A program made the position numbers and the translations under genes. Below are positions 54,824 to 62,410 of a DNA stretch of 64,000 nucleotides, piece after piece. The DNA is from Cytobacillus eiseniae (GTDB lineage: Bacteria > Bacillota > Bacilli > Bacillales > Cytobacillaceae), in contig NZ_JAGIKZ010000017.1 in the NCBI RefSeq assembly GCF_017874625.1, forward strand, positions 1 to 64,000, given 5' to 3'. The notes under the pieces were generated by a model. It made no database searches, was not told the DNA's origin, and worked only from the letters and a program-made list of their open reading frames with translations. The stretch's first letter is position 1. Each line of letters begins with the position of its first letter.

Positions 54824-54937
54824 AGCATTTACTAACTTGATTCTAAAGCAGGCTTATATGGCTACATATACCTAGAACAGAGAAGAGTTTTAAGCCTACT
54901 TTCAGGATAAATATCATTTATTTTAAGGGGGTTCATC

Positions 54938-56026
54938 ATGTTTAGAAAGAATCGTTTATTTGTTTTTTTTATTGTGGCACTCATGCTTATCATGTCTGCA
55001 TGTAGTAATTCCACGGGAGGCAATGAAAGCAGCGGAGAAAAAGAAAACAACTCAGGCGGGGAAAAAGCGGCAGAAAACAGTGGAAAGTTAGTCATCTACA
55101 CAGCGCGTGATCAAACGGTTGTTGATCAGGTTGTTGGGATGTTTAATGAAAAGTACCCTGATATTCAAGTCGATGTCCTCACAATGGGAGCGCAGCAGGT
55201 TCTTGAACGTATTCGTGGAGAGAAATCGAACCCTCAAGCTGATTTTTGGTGGGGAGGGACACAATCTGCCTTTATGACGGGTGCGAATGAGGATTTATTA
55301 GAGTCATTCAAGCCAAGCTTTGATGCAAGCATTCTGCCAGAGCATAAAGACGCAGAAGGCCGCTGGTATGGTGAAATGCTTTTACCAGAGGTTATTATGA
55401 TCAACTCAGACATGCTAGCGAAAGACGAAGCACCGCAAGATTGGGATGATCTGCTTGATTCAAAATGGAAGGATCAGATTATCATCCGTGGCGTATTGGC
55501 TTCAGGAACAATGAGAACGATTTATTCAGCAATGATTCATGTGCAAGGAGCAGATAATCCTGAGGCTGGTTATGAGTGGCTAAAGAAGCTTGATGCAAAT
55601 ACAAAAGAATATGCCCAGGATCCGACGAATCTTTACTTGAAATTGGCTCGTCAAGAAGGCTCTATCTCATTATGGAATCTGCAGGACATCCTTTTACAGA
55701 AAAACGAGCATAACCAGCCATTTGATTTTGTTTATCCAGAAAGCGGAGCGCCTATACTTGTCGATGCAGTTGGTCTTGTGAAGGATGCAAAGAATCTTGA
55801 AAATGCAAAGGTATTCTATGAGTTTCTTTTTGATCCTGAAACTCGTGCAACATTAGCGGAGGACTTGTATCAAATTCCTACCCGTACGGACATTGATCAA
55901 GATCAAATGCCTGAATGGTTTAAAGATATCGAGCTGAAGGCATTAGACCTGGACTGGGGAGTAATGGCAGAAAAAGAAGCTGAGTGGATGCAGCATTGGG
56001 ATGAAAATATTAAAGGAAAAAACTAA
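54938..56026 (+). CDS. ABC transporter substrate-binding lipoprotein
   Basis: Starts at ATG 54938 behind AAGGGGG. The signal peptide ends in the lipobox MSAC (about Cys22), followed by a Ser/Gly/Glu linker. The mature part reads LVIYTARDQTVVDQVVGMF...FWWGGTQSAFM and belongs with the FbpA/AfuA/PhnS-like binding proteins (type 2 fold). Some members bind ferric iron, others hexose phosphates or phosphonates. The iron-ligand tyrosine pair is not obvious here, so an organic ligand is more likely. First gene of the transporter and enzyme operon. Confidence 0.85.
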   Translation: MFRKNRLFVFFIVALMLIMSACSNSTGGNESSGEKENNSGGEKAAENSGKLVIYTARDQTVVDQVVGMFNEKYPDIQVDVLTMGAQQVLERIRGEKSNPQADFWWGGTQSAFMTGANEDLLESFKPSFDASILPEHKDAEGRWYGEMLLPEVIMINSDMLAKDEAPQDWDDLLDSKWKDQIIIRGVLASGTMRTIYSAMIHVQGADNPEAGYEWLKKLDANTKEYAQDPTNLYLKLARQEGSISLWNLQDILLQKNEHNQPFDFVYPESGAPILVDAVGLVKDAKNLENAKVFYEFLFDPETRATLAEDLYQIPTRTDIDQDQMPEWFKDIELKALDLDWGVMAEKEAEWMQHWDENIKGKN

Positions 56027-56037
56027 TATTCTATTTT

Positions 56038-56068
56038 AAAAGGGGTGAAGAATTTTTTCACCCCCTTT
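56038..56068 (+). terminator. Intra-operon hairpin after the binding-protein gene
   Basis: AAAGGGGTGAAGAATT pairs with TTTTTCACCCCCTTT. It lies between binding-protein and ATPase genes. A partial terminator here would raise the binding protein over the membrane parts, a common pattern in ABC operons. Confidence 0.6.
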
Positions 56069-56091
56069 ATCTACACAGCGAGGTGGTTTTA

Positions 56092-57162
56092 TTGAAAAGT
56101 GTACGACTTGATCATGTGAGCAAAATGTTTGGAACAGCAAAAGGGGTAGAGCATGTAGCCATCGATGTAAAGCCCGGGGAGTTTTTTACCTTTTTAGGGC
56201 CCTCAGGTTGCGGGAAAACAACGACACTCCGAATGATTGCAGGCTTTTACTATCCAACAAAGGGGAAAATCTTTTTTGATAACCGTGATGTCACAACCCT
56301 TCAGCCAAATAAAAGAAACATTGGAATGGTCTTTCAAAACTATGCCCTCTTTCCACATATGACGGTTTTTGAAAATATCGCCTTTGGCCTTGAGGTTCGT
56401 AAACTATCGAAATCAGTGATCAAAGAAAAAGTAGAAAGGGCACAGAAGCTTGTTTATCTAGATAAATATGGAACGAGAAAAATAAATGAGCTTTCAGGTG
56501 GTCAGCAGCAGCGGGTTGCCTTGGCGCGTGCACTTGTAATTGAACCAGATATTTTGCTTTTAGATGAGCCTTTATCCAATTTAGATGCCAAATTGCGTGA
56601 AGAAACGAGATTAGAAATTAAAAGGCTTCAAGTGGAATTAGGCGTAACGACCATATATGTTACCCATGATCAAACAGAAGCGATGACAATGTCTGATCGG
56701 ATTATGGTTATGAAAGAAGGGGTCGTGCAGCAGATTGGTACCCCTCAGGAAATTTACAATAGGCCAGCCAATCATTTTGTCGCTTCCTTTATTGGTGAAT
56801 CCAACATGCTTGAAGGTGAAGTGATGGAGATAAGCGGTTCGACAGTTAAGGTGAAAGTAGACAGTGATCTGCAAGTAGAGGGAGTTTTAGATACAGCTAT
56901 AAATAAGATAAAAGTAGAAGTGGGCAAAAGTGTGAAACTTTCGATTCGTCCGGAAGCCATATTTGAAGGGCAAGGGCCAAATCAATTACACGGAACGATT
57001 CAATTAGTGGAATTTACTGGGGTAAGTATTAATTATCTAGTTCAGGTCGGATCAGCAACATTAAAAGTCATGATTATTAATAAAGGAAATCAAATTCTTA
57101 AAAGAGGCGATTCCATTTCCCTTTATGTACCGGAAAAGGGTGTTTACTTTATAAATGAGTAG
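56092..57162 (+). CDS. ABC transporter ATP-binding protein
   Basis: I place the start at TTG 56092, five bases after GAGGTGG; GTG 56083 overlaps that site. The 356-residue ATPase has Walker A GPSGCGKTT, Q-loop QNYALFPHM, signature LSGGQQQR, Walker B ILLLDEP and switch His in VTHDQ. Residues about 235-355 are TOBE-type, as in PotA/FbpC/UgpC ATPases. It powers the permease that follows. Confidence 0.92.
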   Translation: MKSVRLDHVSKMFGTAKGVEHVAIDVKPGEFFTFLGPSGCGKTTTLRMIAGFYYPTKGKIFFDNRDVTTLQPNKRNIGMVFQNYALFPHMTVFENIAFGLEVRKLSKSVIKEKVERAQKLVYLDKYGTRKINELSGGQQQRVALARALVIEPDILLLDEPLSNLDAKLREETRLEIKRLQVELGVTTIYVTHDQTEAMTMSDRIMVMKEGVVQQIGTPQEIYNRPANHFVASFIGESNMLEGEVMEISGSTVKVKVDSDLQVEGVLDTAINKIKVEVGKSVKLSIRPEAIFEGQGPNQLHGTIQLVEFTGVSINYLVQVGSATLKVMIINKGNQILKRGDSISLYVPEKGVYFINE

Positions 57163-57204
57163 GTTTCTTTACGGAACGAATTCAAGCGAACAGAAGGTGA
57201 AAAC

Positions 57205-58932
57205 ATGAATACGGATCAAGCAGCCCCTTTGAAGGAAAGCTGGTGGGCAAGACTGACACAATCAAAATATTTCATCTATATCTTAATCTCTCCTCTTTTC
57301 TTAGTGCTCCTAGCCTACGTTATTTATCCCTTTTATCAAACATTTATTCAAAGTGTGGTAGGTTCTGAGGGAGCTGGAATAGGAAACTATAAACGGTTCT
57401 TTAGTTTGGAAAGCACAGCCAACCTGGAGGCGCTCTGGACTAGTATTTATATTTCTGTCATAAGTGTAATTACTTGTGCCATTGTAGGAGTAACGATGGC
57501 CTTCTTAATCGAACGGTACGAGTTTCCGGGAAGGAAAATTCTTTCCATTCTTGTTCTTGTTCCGATGGCCTTGCCGCCTTTAGTTGGTGTATTATCTTTT
57601 ACATTTTTATATGGTGAAAGCGGGATTATTCCAAGAGCACTTCAAGCTTTATTCCATCTTGATTCCGTTCCCTTCTCACTAAAAGGAATTACAGGGGTCA
57701 TTGTTGTTCATACCTTTACAATGTATACATATTTTTATCTAACTGCATCTGCGGCTATTAAAGGATTGGATCCATCATTAGAAGAAGCAGCTACAAGTTT
57801 AGGATCTGGAAGAATACGTATTTGGGTGAAAGTCATTCTTCCGATGTTAACACCAGCAATGGTTGCTTCAGCACTGCTCGTGTTTATGATTGCGATGGCA
57901 TCCTATACTGCACCATTAATGTTTGGTGTGGAGAGAACGATGACGATGCAAATCTATTTATCTCGGACAAATGGAAATTTAGATATGGCCGCAACACAAT
58001 CTACTATTCTTTCGATTGTCTCGATCGCCTTCTTGATTATGATGAGATGGTACCAAGGAAGGCGTAACTTTCAAAATCAAAGCAAGGGGATTAGTGTCCA
58101 TCGCACGGAGCTGCGTACCCCTTTTATGAAATATCTTTCCATGCTTCTTTCTTTTATTGGGGTCATTATTCTTATGCTTCCGATTTTAGTGCTCGTTCTC
58201 ATCTCTTTTTCAGTGGATGGGGAATGGACGATTCAAATTATTCCGTCAGCATACACATTCGATCATTATATTGCATTGTTTACCGATGAACGAACTTGGC
58301 GTCCTATCTGGAACAGTTTGCAAATGAGCTTTGTTGCAACAATTGGAAATATCCTCTTTGGGGTGGCTGCTGCCTATGCGATGATTCGCACAAGATTTAA
58401 AGGAAAGGCTCTCCTTGATATTTTAATTATGATTCCATGGGCCCTTCCTGGAACAGTAGTTGCAGTTAATTTAATTGCTGCTTTCAGTGAGCCATCTGTA
58501 TTTAGCTTTAATCAAGTATTAATCGGTACGTTCTGGATTTTGCCGCTCGCTTATTTTGTTCGGCATTTGCCCCTCATTTTCCGCTCGACCTCAGCAGCAC
58601 TTATGCAGATGGATCAGTCCGTGGAGGAAGCCGCACGAAGCTTAGGCGCGAACTGGTGGTATACGTTTAGAAGAGTGGTTGTGCCAATGGCTTTTTCAGG
58701 TATATTAGCAGGAACCTTACTGGCCATGGTTCAAGGACTTGGTGAATTTGTTGCATCTATTCTTATTTATAGTACCTCGACCATGCCGCTATCTGTTGCT
58801 ATTTTTCAAAAGATGTATGCATTCCAATTTGGAACAGCCTGTGCCTATGGTGTGCTGCAAATTTTGTTAATTATTTTTGTATTGTTTATTTCTCAGAAAT
58901 TAACAAATGGGAAGGCAGGAGCCGTTATTTAA
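57205..58932 (+). CDS. ABC transporter permease, two domains fused
   Basis: Starts at ATG 57205 behind AGAAGGTG. The 575-residue protein has about 12 membrane helices in two homologous halves (about 1-290 and 300-575). Each half has an EAA loop: EEAATSLGSGRIRIWVKVILP in the first and EEAARSLGANWWYTFRRVVVP in the second, which couple to the ATPase. This fused FbpB/AfuB arrangement is typical of the same transporter group as the binding protein. Confidence 0.9.
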   Translation: MNTDQAAPLKESWWARLTQSKYFIYILISPLFLVLLAYVIYPFYQTFIQSVVGSEGAGIGNYKRFFSLESTANLEALWTSIYISVISVITCAIVGVTMAFLIERYEFPGRKILSILVLVPMALPPLVGVLSFTFLYGESGIIPRALQALFHLDSVPFSLKGITGVIVVHTFTMYTYFYLTASAAIKGLDPSLEEAATSLGSGRIRIWVKVILPMLTPAMVASALLVFMIAMASYTAPLMFGVERTMTMQIYLSRTNGNLDMAATQSTILSIVSIAFLIMMRWYQGRRNFQNQSKGISVHRTELRTPFMKYLSMLLSFIGVIILMLPILVLVLISFSVDGEWTIQIIPSAYTFDHYIALFTDERTWRPIWNSLQMSFVATIGNILFGVAAAYAMIRTRFKGKALLDILIMIPWALPGTVVAVNLIAAFSEPSVFSFNQVLIGTFWILPLAYFVRHLPLIFRSTSAALMQMDQSVEEAARSLGANWWYTFRRVVVPMAFSGILAGTLLAMVQGLGEFVASILIYSTSTMPLSVAIFQKMYAFQFGTACAYGVLQILLIIFVLFISQKLTNGKAGAVI

Positions 58933-58949
58933 GAGGAGGTTTTTTAAAA

Positions 58950-59681
58950 TTGAAGGCTTGCGAAATTCATGGGAGAGACCTGGAGTTACTAAAGACTGCG
59001 GGATTTGCAGTTGTTCCGCTAGGCAGTTTCGAATACCATGGTCCTCATTCTCCATTAGGAACAGATATCTTTTTGGCAGATGGATTTGCAGAGAAAATTG
59101 ATCCGAGCTTGGGAGGGGTTACTCTCCCAGCCATTCCTTTTACAGCATGCCCTGGGAAAACGTCTAAATATGCAGGAACGATTTCGATTAGACCGGGAAT
59201 TTTTCAAGAATATCTCATTGATCTGACTCTAGGAGTGATTGAGCAGGGGATTAAAAACATTCTTCTTCTGAATGCGCATGATGGGAATATGGGGGTTTCC
59301 AGAACTGTTGCGGAATATATAACTGGCCTGCATCCAGATGTAAGTTTTCTGCTGATTAATTGGTGGCAAATGGTTGAGATTGATGCTGCTAAGGAAATCG
59401 GTTTTAAAGAGACAAGCGGGCGGGGACACGGGGGTCCGTATGAAATGTCCGCTGTAAAAGCCTTCCGTCCAGATCTCGTAACAGTAATGGAGGAGGATGA
59501 AGAATTTAGCGGTGCTCCTTCTCTGTCTCGTTTTCCTTATATTCTTGTAGAGGGGACACCAAAATCGTGGGATGGCTATACAGGACTGATTCAGCAAACA
59601 TCACTTGAGGCAGGAAAGAAAATTGTCAATCGAGCAACAGTGAATATGAATGAACTGATACGAAACTGGTTAAACCAATAA
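58950..59681 (+). CDS. Creatininase-family metal amidohydrolase
   Basis: Starts at TTG 58950 behind AGGAGG. The 243-residue cytosolic enzyme keeps the family metal ligands: Glu in GSFEYHGPHSPLGTD, the His and Asp of the same segment, NAHDGNMG and Glu in GHGGPYEMSAV. Family members hydrolyse creatinine, but also formamidopyrimidines and other cyclic or linear amides. Here it probably cuts a C-N bond in the compound brought in by the preceding transporter. Confidence 0.87.
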   Translation: MKACEIHGRDLELLKTAGFAVVPLGSFEYHGPHSPLGTDIFLADGFAEKIDPSLGGVTLPAIPFTACPGKTSKYAGTISIRPGIFQEYLIDLTLGVIEQGIKNILLLNAHDGNMGVSRTVAEYITGLHPDVSFLLINWWQMVEIDAAKEIGFKETSGRGHGGPYEMSAVKAFRPDLVTVMEEDEEFSGAPSLSRFPYILVEGTPKSWDGYTGLIQQTSLEAGKKIVNRATVNMNELIRNWLNQ

Positions 59682-59705
59682 ATTTGAAGGAAAGGGCTGT
59701 TTACA

Positions 59706-61229
59706 GTGAAGGCATCGCTTAGAGAACGAATCATTGATAGAGAGGGTACACACTTTCCATCAAAAACCTATACTTCTATGGTGTTAGAGCCAGCTTATAA
59801 TGAGGCAAAGCAACACTTTATCGATTCAATGGTAGATATTCATTTTGCCCACTTAATTATGCTTGTCGAAGAGGGGTTAGTGGAGAAAGAAGAAGCAAAA
59901 CAGATTGCTAATGCTGTTTCCAGCTTAAATATAGAGGCGATAAAGACCGGAAACTATAATGCGCAATTTGAAGATTTATTTTTTCAGGTTGAGCATGATT
60001 TGATCGAAGATGCCGGTGATATTGCCGGGAATTTGCATATTGCGAGAAGTCGAAATGATATGGGCATTGCTATTTATCGAATGACCTTAAGAAAAAAGAT
60101 TTTAGTATTGCTGGAGAAAGCACTCACGCTTCGAGAGGCACTTATTGAACTTTCTGATGAGCACAAGCATACGATTATGATTGGCTACACCCATACACAG
60201 CAAGCCCAGCCTACTACACTAGCACATTATTTTAATGCGATGACAGACATGCTAACACGGGATATTAAGCGGCTGCGGGCTGCTTATGAGACAGTGAACC
60301 GAAGCAGTATGGGTGCTGCAGCGCTAACGACTTCAGGATTTGCTGTTAACCGGGAGCGAGTAAAGGAGCTATTGGGGTTTGAAGGCATGATTGATAATGC
60401 ATGGGATGCGGTTGCTGGGGCAGATTATATTGCGGAAGTGGCTACGTCTGTTCAGCTTTCAGCCTTGAATTTAGGAAGGTCCATTCAGGATTTCCTCTTA
60501 TGGGGAACGCAGGAATTCGGCGCATTCATCCTTTCTGCACCTTACGTACAAATTAGTTCGATTATGCCGCAAAAAAGAAACCCTGTGTCGATTGAACATA
60601 TGCGGGCACTGTTATCTAGCGTGGCCGGTGATTGTCAAACCGTTCTTCTGATGCTGCATAATACGCCATTTGGCGATATTGTTGATACAGAGGACGATAT
60701 GCAGCCATATATTTGGAAGTCGATGAATACGCTAGGCGGCGTCTATGAGTTGTTATCTTCTGTTTTACTAACGATGGAAGTGGATAAGGAGAATCTCTTA
60801 AAACGTGCAAAAGAGAGCTTTGCGAATGTCACAGAACTGGCAGATACGATGGTGAGAGCGGATGGATTGTCATTCCGCCAAGCCCATCATGTAGTAAGCT
60901 CGACGGTAAGGGAGCTGATGAAAAACGGAAACAAGTCTCTAGAGGCTCTTACTCTTGATCTATTAAACATCCAATCTAATTTAATTGTCGGAAAACCATC
61001 TTCCCTAACAAAAGAAGAATTGGCTGAATGCTTAAGTCCAGAATATTTTGTTCGAATCCGATCATTGCAAGGAGGGCCAAGTCCAAGTCGATTAGAAGAA
61101 ACAATTAAGGTTCGATTGGCTGAACAGGCTGATTTATCGGACTGGGTCAACCATAAGCAAGCACATTTGCATTCATCCAAAGAAAAAGTAACAGCGATTA
61201 TTAAAGAATGGAATATTGTCGATGGATAA
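59706..61229 (+). CDS. Argininosuccinate lyase-like enzyme
   Basis: Starts at GTG 59706 behind AAGGAAAGGG. The 507-residue protein belongs to the fumarase/aspartase superfamily: HIARSRNDMGIAIYRM, YTHTQQAQPTTLAHYF and the signature loop SSIMPQKRNPVSIEH with the catalytic Ser. The first two match ArgH closely. No argG or other arginine gene is nearby, and it is embedded in a catabolic operon. It may split a C-N or C-O linked succinyl-like group, releasing fumarate or an analogue. It is longer than ArgH (about 460). Confidence 0.85.
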   Translation: MKASLRERIIDREGTHFPSKTYTSMVLEPAYNEAKQHFIDSMVDIHFAHLIMLVEEGLVEKEEAKQIANAVSSLNIEAIKTGNYNAQFEDLFFQVEHDLIEDAGDIAGNLHIARSRNDMGIAIYRMTLRKKILVLLEKALTLREALIELSDEHKHTIMIGYTHTQQAQPTTLAHYFNAMTDMLTRDIKRLRAAYETVNRSSMGAAALTTSGFAVNRERVKELLGFEGMIDNAWDAVAGADYIAEVATSVQLSALNLGRSIQDFLLWGTQEFGAFILSAPYVQISSIMPQKRNPVSIEHMRALLSSVAGDCQTVLLMLHNTPFGDIVDTEDDMQPYIWKSMNTLGGVYELLSSVLLTMEVDKENLLKRAKESFANVTELADTMVRADGLSFRQAHHVVSSTVRELMKNGNKSLEALTLDLLNIQSNLIVGKPSSLTKEELAECLSPEYFVRIRSLQGGPSPSRLEETIKVRLAEQADLSDWVNHKQAHLHSSKEKVTAIIKEWNIVDG

Positions 61230-62184
61230 ACAGTCTTTTCATCTTCTTGCTGTTGATGGAGGAGGGACAAAGACACTAGCTGTTATTACAGATAGTAAGG
61301 GTTCCATTCTCGGAGAGGGCAAAGAAGGAGCTTCAAATTATCAAGTAACTGGGAAGGAAATGGCGATAAAGGCTCTTACCGCATCGATCCAGGAAGCTTT
61401 AGCAAATGTCAATGTACCGAATGGCGGAATGATTCACTTTGAGAAAATCGTGTTTGCTCTTGCAGGAATTGATACGTTAACTGATGAGATTGAAGTAAGA
61501 GGGATAGTGGAAAAAACAATCAAACAGGTTGGGTTATCCACTGAAAAACTATTAGTTGAGAATGATTGCTTGTCCGCTTTATTAGGCGCTACACAAAATA
61601 AGGCTGGTGCGCTCTTAATTTCGGGAACAGGCTCGATTGTGTTTGCTCATGATGGTCAAGGGAATTTCTACCGAACGGGTGGATGGGGCTATCGAGTCGG
61701 AGATGAGGGCAGCGGCTATTGGATTGGAAAAGAGGCGATTCGATCCATCTTAAAAATGAACGACGGCAGGGAGAAAGAAACGATCCTATCAAAGCTGATT
61801 TTACAGGAGTTTGGATTTAAGAAAGTGGAGGATCTTTATAATTGGGTATATAGTTCAGCCTATTGTGTAGACGATGTAAGTGCGCTTACTACATTAGTGG
61901 AAGAGGCGTATAAAATGGGCGATGGCGTAAGTAAAGGAATATTAGATGAAGCGGCAGAAGAACTAACCCTCCTATTAGAAACCACTATCAAAAAAGCAGG
62001 TATTGCAAAGGAAGAATTTCAGCTTATTCTTCAAGGTGGTGTGATCCAAAACAATCACTATATTAGAGACATTGTACTAGACCGCCTAAAGGAAAAAGCG
62101 GAAAAAGTAAAAATCATTGATACCGATCAAAAGCCGATTACTTTTATCATACAGCGCGGTTTAAATCTTAAGTGGGGGCTCTAG
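61222..62184 (+). CDS. BadF/BadG-family kinase, N-acetylglucosamine kinase-like
   Basis: ATG 61222 overlaps the lyase stop by eight bases, so translation is coupled. The 320-residue protein has the ASKHA nucleotide loops LLAVDGGGTKTLAVI and ISGTGSIVFAHD, and GGWGYRVGDEGSGYWIGKEAI, typical of GlcNAc kinases of the BadF group. It should phosphorylate an amino sugar or related sugar in the cytoplasm. Last gene of the operon; a terminator overlaps its end. Confidence 0.87.
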   Translation: MDKQSFHLLAVDGGGTKTLAVITDSKGSILGEGKEGASNYQVTGKEMAIKALTASIQEALANVNVPNGGMIHFEKIVFALAGIDTLTDEIEVRGIVEKTIKQVGLSTEKLLVENDCLSALLGATQNKAGALLISGTGSIVFAHDGQGNFYRTGGWGYRVGDEGSGYWIGKEAIRSILKMNDGREKETILSKLILQEFGFKKVEDLYNWVYSSAYCVDDVSALTTLVEEAYKMGDGVSKGILDEAAEELTLLLETTIKKAGIAKEEFQLILQGGVIQNNHYIRDIVLDRLKEKAEKVKIIDTDQKPITFIIQRGLNLKWGL

Positions 62185-62203
62185 ATGTCCCCACCTTTTT
62201 TTA
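62172..62203 (+). terminator. Terminator of the transporter-enzyme operon
   Basis: GTGGGG pairs with CCCCAC around GCTCTAGATGT and is followed by seven T. The stop codon is within the loop. Confidence 0.85.
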
Positions 62204-62205
62204 TT

Positions 62206-62274
62206 GGGGGAAGCATGGCACGCTTCCTTCGCGTCACTTATCCCTATTTGAAAACATATCACTGTGCTTCCCCC
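62206..62274. repeat. Diverged REP-like pair
   Basis: GGGGGAAGCA and TGCTTCCCCC bound a 69-base inverted element. The usual GGGACGGTTCT core is reduced or lost. Confidence 0.5.
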
Positions 62275-62410
62275 GACAGAAATCCTTACGTACGAATAAA
62301 AAGAAGCAAGCGGATTTATATGCGAATTCGCTTGCTAAAATACTTGTTCTTTATATATTTTTCCTCTAAATCGAACTATTTTAGCTCATCTGCTTCCTTT
62401 TTCCACTCTA

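Noticed and set aside
59706-61229. Assignment as the arginine-biosynthesis argH
   Set aside because: No argG or other arginine genes are nearby, and the gene lies in a catabolic transporter operon, so I give no gene symbol.
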